Source: Vibrio qingdaonensis
Lineage (GTDB): Bacteria; Pseudomonadota; Gammaproteobacteria; Enterobacterales; Vibrionaceae
Direction: 5' to 3'
DNA length: 50,935 nucleotides
Assembly (NCBI RefSeq): GCF_026191675.1
Contig: NZ_JAKRRY010000037.1
Location: 1-50,935 of the forward strand
Shown here piece by piece: positions 17,301 to 25,816 of this stretch (position 1 is its first letter; each line of letters begins with the position of its first letter). The notes beneath the pieces were generated by a model. The model searched no databases, was not told where the DNA came from, and was given only the letters and a program-made list of their open reading frames with translations. Position numbers and translations under genes: made by a program.

Positions 17301-18590
17301 CTACATCACGCCCAACAGCTTAGGTAGGCCTATTACTAATTCTGGGAAGAATGAGATTAAGAAGATGATCAAGAACTCCACAATCAAGAACGGAATGATC
17401 GCCTTTGAGATCTTTTGTAATGGCTCTCCAGACACCCCAGAGGCAACAAAGAGCACCAGCCCCATTGGCGGTGTAGCTAAACCAATAGACAAGTTCACAC
17501 ACATCACAACGCCAAAGTGAACAGGGTCAACGCCTGCATTAATCATGATTGGCGCAATAATAGGACCAAAGATTAGGATGGCAGGACCTGCATCTAAGAA
17601 CATGCCAACGATGAATAAGAAAATGTTGATAATGAAGAACAACATTAATGGGTCACGAGTAATACTATTGAAGAACTCAGTCACCGTATTCGAAATACCA
17701 GAGAAACTGATTGCCGACGCAAAACCGCTCGCTGCAGCAACAATAATCAGTACGGCTGCCGCATTGACTGCCACTTTGGCAAACAATGCATACGTCGCTT
17801 TAATATTCGTTACCTTGATGACGTACACAGACAAGAAGATCGCATACGCTACAGCAACAGCTGCCGCTTCCGTTGGCGTAAAGATACCGCCATAGATACC
17901 GCCTAGAATAATGACAGGCGTAAGCAAAGGAAGAATGGCCAATTTCAAGCTTTGGCTGCGCTCAAGTTTTGTTGCACGAGGCAATGTTTGAACCTGTGGG
18001 TACTTACGAATTTGCATTCGGTTTACCAACATAAGGCCAACACAAAAGATGAACCCTGGGACAATACCTGCGATGAACATAGCCGCGACCGACGTATTCA
18101 TGACAAATGCGTATAGCAGCATGAGTCCAGACGGTGGAATAATGTTACCCAATACAGTTGCTGCTGCCGTTAATGCTGCAGAGTAGCTTTTGTCGTATTT
18201 ATATTTCGACATTTCAGGAATCAGCATGTTACCGATTGCCGATGTCGCCGCTACGGCAGAGCCAGTTAGCGCCCCAAACATGGTAGAAGCAAGAATAACA
18301 ACGTGCCCTAGCCCACCACGCATGTGCTGAACGCGAGTCTGAGCAAAAGAAATAATACGTGGCGTAATACCGCCGCTCGACATGCACTCTCCGGCTAGCA
18401 TAAAGAATGGCAGTGCTAGCAATAAGAAGTTATCCAAACCCGAGTACAAGCGCTGATACAGCATGTTGATGAATAGTACTTGGTCGTTTTGTATAAATGT
18501 GATGATTGGCGATAAACCTAAGGCCATCAACACAGGCACACCCATTAACAGGAATGCCATAAAATAAAGTAGGAAAATTGGGGAAACCAT
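17301..18590 (-). CDS. TRAP transporter large membrane subunit (DctM family)
   Basis: A 429-residue polytopic protein with about twelve membrane segments. The DctM family patterns are present: LDNFLLLALPFFMLAGECMSSGG, a PEMSKYKYD loop, GNIIPPSG, and IGLATPPMGLVLFV near the C terminus. It forms the sodium-driven channel of the TRAP importer, with the small subunit encoded 9 bases upstream. Its stop is 56 bases before dctP. Confidence 0.95.
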   Translation of the reverse strand: MVSPIFLLYFMAFLLMGVPVLMALGLSPIITFIQNDQVLFINMLYQRLYSGLDNFLLLALPFFMLAGECMSSGGITPRIISFAQTRVQHMRGGLGHVVILASTMFGALTGSAVAATSAIGNMLIPEMSKYKYDKSYSAALTAAATVLGNIIPPSGLMLLYAFVMNTSVAAMFIAGIVPGFIFCVGLMLVNRMQIRKYPQVQTLPRATKLERSQSLKLAILPLLTPVIILGGIYGGIFTPTEAAAVAVAYAIFLSVYVIKVTNIKATYALFAKVAVNAAAVLIIVAAASGFASAISFSGISNTVTEFFNSITRDPLMLFFIINIFLFIVGMFLDAGPAILIFGPIIAPIMINAGVDPVHFGVVMCVNLSIGLATPPMGLVLFVASGVSGEPLQKISKAIIPFLIVEFLIIFLISFFPELVIGLPKLLGVM

Positions 18591-18599
18591 AACTTACCT

Positions 18600-19139
18600 C
18601 TACTCAGCAGCTTCAACCGCTGAACCACGATGTTCAGCAGGATCAAAATGAATAAGATTGTGTAATGCGCCAAGTAATTTTTGCAAAGCGAATAGACATG
18701 AGATTGCTAACATGACGGGTGGAATGGCATACACCACAAACATGGGAATTGGCAAACTATCCGCCATTACAGAGCCAGTTTTAAAGAACGCGTATCCGAA
18801 GTAGATCCATATACCGAATAGAATCAAGCTCGCAATATGACCAAACACAGCCAACAATTCGAAGATTCTAGTGCCCTTCAGCTTGTCTGTGACAAAAGTC
18901 ATCGCGATGTTGCGCTCATCCAAATAGATAATGGGCAGGCATAGATAAGTCATGTAGATCATCAAGAAACGAGACGATTCATCTGTCCACCCCAACGGGG
19001 TGTTTAAAATGTAGCGAAAGGCTACTTGAACTAATACGATGACTGTCATCACTAGCAAAAAAAAGCCAGCTAAATTCGCAGTCCAGCGCGCTATAGGCGC
19101 ATTAATCGTATTTAAAGCGTTTTCCATTGCTTTCAGCAT
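18600..19139 (-). CDS. TRAP transporter small membrane subunit (DctQ family)
   Basis: A 179-residue protein with four membrane segments and the DctQ landmarks FRYILNTPLGWTDESSRFLMIYMTY. It pairs with DctM. It is the first gene after a long intergenic region with a large inverted repeat; the transcription unit could start at its own promoter there or continue from the aldolase gene. Confidence 0.93.
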   Translation of the reverse strand: MLKAMENALNTINAPIARWTANLAGFFLLVMTVIVLVQVAFRYILNTPLGWTDESSRFLMIYMTYLCLPIIYLDERNIAMTFVTDKLKGTRIFELLAVFGHIASLILFGIWIYFGYAFFKTGSVMADSLPIPMFVVYAIPPVMLAISCLFALQKLLGALHNLIHFDPAEHRGSAVEAAE

Positions 19140-19174
19140 AGAACCACCATAAAAAATAATAATTTTTGTTATAT

Positions 19175-19266
19175 AAACGACATATTGTTCACTCTGTTTG
19201 TATTGATAACTCAGTTAGTAATTCTGAACCGTGAGTGTTTTCACACTGAGCAACAATATGTCGTTT
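19175..19266. repeat. Large inverted repeat between aldolase and TRAP genes
   Basis: AAACGACATATTGTT (19175-19189) and its exact complement (19252-19266) flank 62 bases. After a two-base mismatch the pairing goes on for three more (CTC/GAG). A smaller hairpin (AGTGT-GAAA-ACACT on the minus strand) sits inside. In the mRNA it would be a long imperfect stem. It could be an RNA processing or stability element, or a pair of inverted protein-binding sites. Confidence 0.7.
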
Positions 19267-19306
19267 TTTGTAGGGTTTATGTCACATAAGGGACATTGTG
19301 GTTGTT

Positions 19307-20167
19307 TTACGCTTTGCCATTTGAACCAAATAGGCGAATTTTGTGTTGCACAACTTCCATCATTGACGCGATACCGGTATTCATGACATCCGCTAAAATG
19401 AAGTCGTTCTCATTCTCTTTCCAGTGCGCCTGAACACCTTTAATAAAGCCTTGGCGCAGTTCAGTATCAACGTTGATCTTTGCAACACCACGCTTAACCG
19501 CTTCAACAACTTGGTCATCTGGCACGCCAGAACCACCATGAAGAACAATTGGCTTTTTCACTGCGTCTTTAATTTCAGTCAAACGGTCAAATTTAAGCTC
19601 TGGTGTCGTTTTATAAACACCATGCGCTGTACCGATTGAAACAGCCAAGTAGTCCACACCTGTACGCTCAGAAAAATCTAATGCCTCTTCTACTGTGGTG
19701 ATCATCGCGTCTTTTTCATCAACAGTAATGTCGTCTTCAGTGCCACCAATCTTGCCAATTTCACCTTCTGCACCAAGACCCAGCGCATGTGCAACCTCAA
19801 CAACAGCTCGGGTAATACGGATATTGTCTTCAAAAGGCAGTGCAGAGCCATCAAACATTAAAGATTGGAAGTCACGCGTCGCCGCTTCCATACATTGCTC
19901 GAACTTACGGCTGTGGTCTAAATGAATACATATTGGAACTGAAATCTGGTGATGTTGAATTAGTGAATCTACGGCATCACGTAATGGTTTCATGCCAATC
20001 TCGTTGATGGCCTTTTGACCAATTTGTAGCATGATCGGAGACTGTTCTTTTTGCGCTGCTAATAGCACAGCTTTGATTGTTTCTAAATTGTGAGCGGTGA
20101 ACGCGCCGATTGCATAACCGTTGCTCCACGCTTCTTGAATCATTGTTTTTCCTGACATATAAGCCAT
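19307..20167 (-). CDS. Class II aldolase, probable sulfofructose-1-phosphate aldolase
   Basis: A 286-residue class II (zinc) aldolase of the FbaA/GatY/KbaY family. Visible residues are catalytic D84 and zinc ligand H85 in HLDHSRKF, E136 in GAEGEIG, and zinc ligands H182 (GTAHGVYK) and H210 (VLHGGSG). In the sulfo-EMP pathway of E. coli, 6-deoxy-6-sulfofructose 1-phosphate is cleaved to DHAP and sulfolactaldehyde by the class I enzyme YihT; no YihT homologue is in the window, so this gene most likely takes that role. An AGAGG lies 10 bases before the ATG. A strong terminator separates it from yihS, so it needs its own promoter, where putative operator D lies. Confidence 0.88.
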   Translation of the reverse strand: MAYMSGKTMIQEAWSNGYAIGAFTAHNLETIKAVLLAAQKEQSPIMLQIGQKAINEIGMKPLRDAVDSLIQHHQISVPICIHLDHSRKFEQCMEAATRDFQSLMFDGSALPFEDNIRITRAVVEVAHALGLGAEGEIGKIGGTEDDITVDEKDAMITTVEEALDFSERTGVDYLAVSIGTAHGVYKTTPELKFDRLTEIKDAVKKPIVLHGGSGVPDDQVVEAVKRGVAKINVDTELRQGFIKGVQAHWKENENDFILADVMNTGIASMMEVVQHKIRLFGSNGKA

Positions 20168-20252
20168 TTTAAGTAATCCTCTGTGCTTGTTCGTTACTGT
20201 AGTAAATTACCAGCCATATCCGTCCATTTCTGTTAGTTAGTTATCACTTTAT

Positions 20253-20283
20253 GACGAAAATAAACACAAATGGACAAAAGTGA
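20253..20283 (-). promoter_or_regulatory. Putative operator D upstream of the aldolase
   Basis: Read on the minus strand, it starts TCACTTTTGT, has TTTGTGT in the middle and ends TTTTCGTC. It aligns with operator B (TCACATTTTGT, then TTTTGTGTCC, then ATCGTC) with small gaps. It begins about 85 bases upstream of the aldolase start. Weaker than A to C. Confidence 0.35.
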
Positions 20284-20340
20284 GCTCTTGAGCACATCTT
20301 GGGACAATTAGAGCATTGACCTTGATTTAGAGCCAAATAC

Positions 20341-20374
20341 AAAAAAGAGATGACGGCGCACGCCGTCATCTCTT
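20341..20374 (-). terminator. Strong terminator after yihS
   Basis: GAGATGACGGCG and its complement form a 12-base stem with a two-base loop; on the minus strand it is followed by TTTTTT. It should end transcripts from yihU-mutarotase-yihS and uncouple the aldolase. Confidence 0.88.
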
Positions 20375-20412
20375 CGAGATTATTTATCTATTTTTATTTA
20401 ATTATTAGTTAG

Positions 20413-21663
20413 TTAACTTAGATTCCCATCCAAGAAACCTTTCGCTAAAGCAGGGGCAAGTCCAGGCGTCAGTGGCAGTCTTGGAATCACTAAACAGTGC
20501 ATTAAGTGGTAAATATCCTGTTTACCGTCCCACACTTTACTTGTACCAGCTTGATTATTTGTGTCCAATTCTTGCCACCATGAGCAACCATCATAATCAA
20601 TAAGATAAGTACGACAGTAATCCCACCAAGTACGATAATAATCTTCATACTTCTTATCGCCCGTTACTGTGTACAAGGCATAAGCGGTGCCTATTGCTTC
20701 CACTGGCGCCCAGCGAATACGTTCGCGAACAACAGGTTTTCCATCCCAGTCTACTGAATACACAAAACCTGGCGCACCATCCACATGCCATGCATCTCGC
20801 ACTGTGGCATCAAACAGGCCAATCGCATCCTCTAACAGCCACTCTGGGCAGTCTTCACCGATCTCTAGCAACGTTGCACGTAAATGACAAATTAAACGTC
20901 CCCACTCTATCCAGTGACCTGGGGTACCACCGTACGCACGGAAGTGGCTCGCCGGGGTTTCTTTGTTGTAATCTGGGAGAGGTTTCCACTCGGAATCAAA
21001 GTGCTCATTCACACGGTAGCTCAGACCCTTAGCTGTTTTGTTGATCATAAACTCGGTGATGTTAAGCGCACGCTGTAACCACTTCTTATCCTGTGTTACA
21101 TCGTAAACAATTAGGAAGGCTTCAACTGAATGCATGGCCATGTTACCGCCACGATAATCTTCCGTTTCAGTCCACGCTTGGTCCCAAGATTCATAGCACA
21201 TCTGACGGTCTTCTACCCAGAAGTGTTTTTCATAAACCGCAATAGCTTCATCTAAAAGTGCCTGCGCTCGAGGGTGACCTGTAGTCACCGCACTGGCAGC
21301 ACCCAAAAGTACAAATGCGTGTTGGTAGCCTTGCTTTGATGAATCAGCAATACCCTCACCTTCATTGTCGATGGTCGCATACCACCCACCATGAGTGTTA
21401 TCTTTAAGCGGCCCTTCAAGAGCGGCAATACCATGCTCCACAAGATCGTAAGCACCAGGACGCCCCATCAGAGCCGCGAGCGAATAACAATGCAACATAC
21501 GAGCGGTGATCCATAGGCGCGTACCCATTTCGTCACGTACATTGCCGTTATTACCAATCCAACCAAACCCATTTGGCACGACCGCGTTTCTGCCAAACTC
21601 GAAAATTCTGTCGGTTTCAATATCTAACCATGCGTTATGGGATCGGGTATTAATCCATTTCAT
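20413..21663 (-). CDS. yihS: Sulfoquinovose isomerase YihS
   Basis: A 416-residue (alpha/alpha)6-barrel protein of the N-acylglucosamine 2-epimerase family that converts SQ to 6-deoxy-6-sulfofructose. Very close to E. coli YihS throughout: SHNAWLDIETDRIFEFG at the start, EMGTRLWITARMLH, SKQGYQHAFVLLGAASAVTTGHP, GGTPGHWIEWGRL and KVWDGKQDIYHLMHCLVIPR, including the active-site histidines. The ATG at 21663 is preferred over an in-frame one 15 bases upstream because GAGGAAA precedes it by seven bases and E. coli YihS also starts MKW. Confidence 0.96.
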   Translation of the reverse strand: MKWINTRSHNAWLDIETDRIFEFGRNAVVPNGFGWIGNNGNVRDEMGTRLWITARMLHCYSLAALMGRPGAYDLVEHGIAALEGPLKDNTHGGWYATIDNEGEGIADSSKQGYQHAFVLLGAASAVTTGHPRAQALLDEAIAVYEKHFWVEDRQMCYESWDQAWTETEDYRGGNMAMHSVEAFLIVYDVTQDKKWLQRALNITEFMINKTAKGLSYRVNEHFDSEWKPLPDYNKETPASHFRAYGGTPGHWIEWGRLICHLRATLLEIGEDCPEWLLEDAIGLFDATVRDAWHVDGAPGFVYSVDWDGKPVVRERIRWAPVEAIGTAYALYTVTGDKKYEDYYRTWWDYCRTYLIDYDGCSWWQELDTNNQAGTSKVWDGKQDIYHLMHCLVIPRLPLTPGLAPALAKGFLDGNLS

Positions 21664-21806
21664 TGGGCGTTTCCTCATTATTTTTTATTGCAAGTGACGT
21701 TATCAACCACTCGCATTGAATTCAGTGTTTTAATGATTAGTTTGTGATAGCCACACGAGACCATTAATCGCATTCTGCGATATATACAATGATGAGCTTT
21801 TCTTCT

Positions 21807-22847
21807 TTATTTCACACCAAAGCGATGGATCGTTTTTTCCTCAAAATGCTCACTCGGGTTTAACCTAACCGAAGGAAAATGAGGTTGATTAGGGCTATCT
21901 GGAAAGTGTTGCGTTTCTAAACACAATCCTGCACGGTTTTCGTACTTCCTTCCATGTCGGCCAATCCATGATTTATTGGCTAATTTAAAGCCGTTATAAA
22001 ACTGAACCGCGGGTTGGGTGGTTAGCACATCCATCGTTCTGCCCGTGTCAGCATCGTATAATTCAGCCGCGTAGCAATAACCGCGTTCCATCTTGCCGTT
22101 ATTAAGAACAAAGTTATGGTCAAACTCGCGCGCGCCCACTTTGTTGCACTCACTAAAATCCAGATCACTGTGAGTGACGGCTCGAATCTCCCCAGTCGGG
22201 ATCATGCTCTCATCAACGGGAGTGTAAAACTCTGAGTAAAGTTTCAACTCGTGGTTATCCACCGTTCCGGAATCATGGCCACCAAGGTTATAGTAGCTAT
22301 GGTTGACCAAGTTAATCACTGTTGGCTGATCCGTTACTGCTTTAAAGTTGAAGTGCACTTGATTCAGCTCGTCTAAACCTATGGTATGGCTGACCAAAAG
22401 CGTACCTCCAAACCCAGACTCCCCATGAGGGGAAACGCGGCTAAAATGCAGGTACGTCGCTTCACCTTGCTCTTCTATCGCAAAATTCCATACCTGTTTA
22501 TCAAAACCTTTACTGCCACCATGCAGGTGTTGACCTGTAGGGATTTCATTCGTTTCCAACTGGAAAACCTCTCCATCCAGCTCGTAACGACCATCTTTGA
22601 TTCTATTCGCATAGCGACCGGCAATAGCGCCAAAAAACGGATGACCCGCTAAGTATTTATCAAGACTCTCATAGCCCAAGACCACATCGGCAAGTTTACC
22701 GTCACGGTCGGGAGTTTCAATCGACGTCACGATACAACCATAGTTGGTCACACGAAGTTTCATGCCGTGATTGTTTTCTAACGTAAAGAGTTTGACTGGT
22801 ACAGTTTGGCCATCAACTTTTCCCCAGTTTTCTACGGTTAGTTTCAC
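21807..22847 (-). CDS. Aldose 1-epimerase (GalM type), probable SQ mutarotase
   Basis: A 346-residue galactose mutarotase-like protein. Motifs: RYANRI, the catalytic histidine in NHSYYNL, and the catalytic glutamate in GLCLETQHFPDSPN. It interconverts sugar anomers and here would speed SQ turnover between YihQ and YihS. E. coli uses YihR (about 308 residues); this protein is longer and its motifs are those of GalM, so it looks like an independent recruitment. It lies between yihU and yihS on one strand, 17 bases after yihU. A housekeeping GalM activity cannot be excluded. Confidence 0.88.
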   Translation of the reverse strand: MKLTVENWGKVDGQTVPVKLFTLENNHGMKLRVTNYGCIVTSIETPDRDGKLADVVLGYESLDKYLAGHPFFGAIAGRYANRIKDGRYELDGEVFQLETNEIPTGQHLHGGSKGFDKQVWNFAIEEQGEATYLHFSRVSPHGESGFGGTLLVSHTIGLDELNQVHFNFKAVTDQPTVINLVNHSYYNLGGHDSGTVDNHELKLYSEFYTPVDESMIPTGEIRAVTHSDLDFSECNKVGAREFDHNFVLNNGKMERGYCYAAELYDADTGRTMDVLTTQPAVQFYNGFKLANKSWIGRHGRKYENRAGLCLETQHFPDSPNQPHFPSVRLNPSEHFEEKTIHRFGVK

Positions 22848-22864
22848 GTTATTGCCTCTAGTTA

Positions 22865-23758
22865 TTATTTAACTTTTGCTTCTAAACCAGATGTAACACG
22901 CAGTTGTTCAAATACTGCCGTCCAATCTTGGCGACCACGCCCTGCTGCACGGGCAATGCTATACAATTCACGAGATGCAGCGCCACACGGCATAGGAACG
23001 TTTACTTGATTAGCCAAGTCCAACGCAATACCCAGATCTTTATGTGCGAGATCTAACATAAATGCAGGGCTCAGATCTCCAGCCAGTACTTTGCCAGGCC
23101 ACGTTGTTGTGAAGTGTCCTTTACCTGCTGGCGTACCACTCATTACCTTTAGTGCTGCATCAAAATTAAGGCCAATCGCTTCCGACAATGTTGCCGCTTC
23201 TGCGGACAGCGCATTCAAAGCAATACTCATATAATTGTTGATGATTTTGACACGAATCCCCTTACCAGGTCCGCCAGCATCAACGGTTTCTGAGCCCATG
23301 CAATCAAACAGAGGCTGCGCGGTGGTGATTTGTTGCAACGTACCGCCGGCAAGAATCAATAACTCCCCCTTAATCGCATGGTCTGACGTTCGGCCAACCG
23401 GCGCTTCCATCATTGAAAATCCCTTGTCTGACATCTCTTTAATCAGCGCATCGGTTTCAAAAGGATGAACCGTAGACATGTCGATAAGCAATGCTTGTTT
23501 ATCCAATGTTTCCGTCACGCCATTCTCACCAAAAAGAGCATTTTTTACTAACGCGCCATTGGGTAGCATAGTAATCACAAATTCGACGTCTAACGCCGCA
23601 TCCGCTGGGGATGTGGCTGCCGTAGCTCCTAACTCAACCATCTTCTCAACAGCAGTCTCGCTGATATCAAATACGCGTAATGAGTGACCACCTTTAATAA
23701 GGTTTGCTGCCATAGGGCTGCCCATTTGACCTAAACCGATAAATCCTACTGTTGACAT
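22865..23758 (-). CDS. yihU: Sulfolactaldehyde reductase YihU
   Basis: A 297-residue beta-hydroxyacid dehydrogenase. N-terminal NAD-binding GFIGLGQMGSPMA, substrate motif MEAPVGRTSDHA and catalytic K171 in GIRVKIINNYMS match E. coli YihU, including the shared LSPAFMLDLAHKDLGIALD and AAGRGRQDW segments. It reduces 3-sulfolactaldehyde to 2,3-dihydroxypropane-1-sulfonate (DHPS) with NADH, which balances redox in fermentation. It is the first gene of yihU-mutarotase-yihS, divergent from yihV. Operator B and a CRP-like site lie upstream. Confidence 0.96.
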   Translation of the reverse strand: MSTVGFIGLGQMGSPMAANLIKGGHSLRVFDISETAVEKMVELGATAATSPADAALDVEFVITMLPNGALVKNALFGENGVTETLDKQALLIDMSTVHPFETDALIKEMSDKGFSMMEAPVGRTSDHAIKGELLILAGGTLQQITTAQPLFDCMGSETVDAGGPGKGIRVKIINNYMSIALNALSAEAATLSEAIGLNFDAALKVMSGTPAGKGHFTTTWPGKVLAGDLSPAFMLDLAHKDLGIALDLANQVNVPMPCGAASRELYSIARAAGRGRQDWTAVFEQLRVTSGLEAKVK

Positions 23759-23795
23759 GAAAAAGTCCTTAGTTCTATTGTTGAATTGCTAATTA

Positions 23796-23801
23796 CTATA
23801 A
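23796..23801 (-). promoter_or_regulatory. Probable -10 element for yihU
   Basis: TATAGT on the minus strand, 38 bases before the yihU start, without a good -35. It matches the arrangement before the TSUP gene. Confidence 0.4.
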
Positions 23802-23829
23802 TCATTCGAGATTTTTTAACTACAACATT

Positions 23830-23848
23830 TGTCACATTTTGTTGTTTT
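23830..23848 (+). promoter_or_regulatory. Putative operator B in the yihU-yihV intergenic region
   Basis: TGTCACATTTTGTTGTTTT, identical to site A at 1757-1775. Followed by GTGTCCATTTATCGTC. It is 72 bases upstream of yihU. The regulator gene yihW lies in the divergent operon, making autoregulation likely. Confidence 0.65.
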
Positions 23849-23868
23849 GTGTCCATTTATCGTCTTTT

Positions 23869-23884
23869 TGTGAGAATACTCTCA
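23869..23884. promoter_or_regulatory. CRP-like site in the yihU-yihV intergenic region
   Basis: TGTGA-N6-TCTCA, the same one-mismatch form as at 1797-1812, and 39 bases after the start of operator B (40 in the other case). Confidence 0.5.
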
Positions 23885-24024
23885 TCGGAATCTGTTTTTG
23901 TCCTTATAATGGAGCCATGAGCATCCAAAAGGCTCTCCGTTAACTGCGATGGTCTATACGGCTTAACGTAGAAAACAATTTCACCCCTATTTTCCAATGA
24001 TGTTGAAATAATAAGAGATTAAAA

Positions 24025-24915
24025 ATGGCGATAGCTTGTGTTGGTATAACTGTATTAGACCGAGTGCAATTGGTTTCCCAACTCCCAACGACTGGGGGTA
24101 AGTACGTTGCACACGATTATTTTGAGGTTGGCGGAGGGCCTGCTGCCACAGCATCAGTTGCGGTTGCGAAACTTGGTCATGATGTTGACTTTATTGGCCG
24201 CGTTGGCTGCGATGGCGTTGCTGATACCATGCTAACCGAATTAGCGGGTTACGGTGTTGGCGTTGAAGAAATGATAAAAATTGAAGGTGCATCTTCCGCT
24301 TTCTCTGCTGTCATCGTGGATAACGAAGGCGAACGAATGATAGTGAATTATCAAGACAAATCTCTATCTCTTGATGCCACCCCTCTAGAAAATGTTGACT
24401 TTTCGACATATTCCACAATTCTTACAGATGTTCGCTGGTTAGATGGCGCGAAATATGCACTAGAACAAGCAAGAAAATTGGGCATTCCGTCAGTATTAGA
24501 TGCTGATATCACACCGGAACCCATTGATGAGCTTGTAAAACTTGCCGATCACGTTGCATTTAGTGAACCAGGTCTCGAAAAATTCACTGGAACTAACGAC
24601 CCTGTTGAAGGTCTCAAAATCGCTCAGAAAAAGACATCAGGTCAAGTTTATGTTACAGTCGGTTCAAAAGGATGTTATTGGCTTGAAAACGGCAAACTCG
24701 CACATCAAGTAGGCGTAACAGTAGACGTTGTCGACACCACCGGTGCCGGAGATGTTTTCCATGGCGCACTTGCTGTCGCTGTTGCTGAGCGTATGGAAAC
24801 TCGTCAGTCTATCGTCTTTTCTAATACCGTCGCTGCTCTTAAGTGTAAGAAGCTGGGTGGACGACAAGGTATTCCTAGCAGAAAAGAAGTGGATGACTAT
24901 ATAGCAAACAAATAA
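24025..24915 (+). CDS. yihV: Sulfofructose kinase YihV (PfkB family)
   Basis: A 296-residue ribokinase/PfkB sugar kinase that phosphorylates 6-deoxy-6-sulfofructose at C1. It resembles E. coli YihV along its whole length: ACVGITVLDR at the start, GGKYVAHDYFEVGGGPAATASVA, FIGRVG, and the ATP/catalytic signature DTTGAGDVFHGALAV with catalytic base D243. It is followed after 21 bases by the regulator gene, forming yihVW. Divergent from yihU over a 266-base control region. Confidence 0.96.
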   Translation: MAIACVGITVLDRVQLVSQLPTTGGKYVAHDYFEVGGGPAATASVAVAKLGHDVDFIGRVGCDGVADTMLTELAGYGVGVEEMIKIEGASSAFSAVIVDNEGERMIVNYQDKSLSLDATPLENVDFSTYSTILTDVRWLDGAKYALEQARKLGIPSVLDADITPEPIDELVKLADHVAFSEPGLEKFTGTNDPVEGLKIAQKKTSGQVYVTVGSKGCYWLENGKLAHQVGVTVDVVDTTGAGDVFHGALAVAVAERMETRQSIVFSNTVAALKCKKLGGRQGIPSRKEVDDYIANK

Positions 24916-24936
24916 TAAAAAAGAAGAAGGGTTATC

Positions 24937-25698
24937 GTGACTAATCCAAGACAAGATAAATTATTACAGTTCGTTAACGACAAAGGTTACTACACCGTCG
25001 AAGAACTCGCTGAAATGCTCGATGTTTCCACTCAAACGATTCGTCGAGATATTAAGAAGCTTAGTGGAGACCGACTTGTAATACGTCACCACGGTGGAGC
25101 CAGTTCTCCTGCAACCAAAACAAACTTAGACTATGAAGTTCGTAAGGTTTCAGAAACAGAACAAAAAAACGCCATCGCTAAACGTATTGCAGAGATTATT
25201 CCGGATAACTCAACGGTTTTCATTACCATTGGTACAACCGCAGAGGTGATCGCCAGCCACCTACTCAATAAGAGTAATTTGCAGGTAATTACCAATAGTT
25301 TACGTGTGGCAAATGTGCTTCACAGTAACAAATCATTTGACGTACTTATCCCTAGTGGCAAAGTTAAAGCGTTCAACGGTGGCATTGTAGGAACAGAAGC
25401 CTTAGATTTTATTTCTAACTTTCGTTTCGACTTTTTGATTACCAGTGCGGCATCCATTGATGTAGATGGGACCTTACTAGAGTACGACCTGAGTGAAACA
25501 CTCATCACTCAAACGGCCATGAAATCAGCCCGTCATGTGATGGTCGCGCTTGATTCTAGTAAGTTCATTCCGAAAGGCTCTATTGAACTAGGCCCAATAG
25601 ATCAAGTCAGTCACTTATTTACTGATAGTCCAATTACAAAAGAATTGGAAAAAGTCATCAATAAGGGCGATACGATCATCGAGATTTGTAAAGCCTAG
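24937..25698 (+). CDS. yihW: DeoR-family regulator YihW (CsqR)
   Basis: A 253-residue DeoR-type repressor with an N-terminal winged helix (YYTVEELAEMLDVSTQTIRRDIKKL) and a C-terminal sugar-phosphate-sensing ISOCOT-like domain (FITIGTTAEVIASHL, VALDSSKF). It starts at GTG with GAAGG upstream. In E. coli YihW controls the yih genes and responds to SQ-derived compounds; here it is the natural candidate for binding the repeated TGTCACATTTTG motif upstream of yihU/yihV, TSUP/radical enzyme and the 49-residue protein. Confidence 0.93.
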   Translation: MTNPRQDKLLQFVNDKGYYTVEELAEMLDVSTQTIRRDIKKLSGDRLVIRHHGGASSPATKTNLDYEVRKVSETEQKNAIAKRIAEIIPDNSTVFITIGTTAEVIASHLLNKSNLQVITNSLRVANVLHSNKSFDVLIPSGKVKAFNGGIVGTEALDFISNFRFDFLITSAASIDVDGTLLEYDLSETLITQTAMKSARHVMVALDSSKFIPKGSIELGPIDQVSHLFTDSPITKELEKVINKGDTIIEICKA

Positions 25699-25783
25699 CC
25701 GCAGTGATTCACAGCGCGATAACGCCACAATTTGCAACGTAGCCGATCATGCATTGGGCGCTACCCGTTGAGATATCTTTATC

Positions 25784-25816
25784 CACCCTAAGCCAGCTTG
25801 GCTTAGGGTGTTTTAT
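25784..25816. terminator. Bidirectional terminator after yihW
   Basis: CACCCTAAGCC and GGCTTAGGGTG make an 11-base stem with loop AGCTT, then TTTTATTT. It lies between convergent yihW and the YeeE-type gene. Confidence 0.85.
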
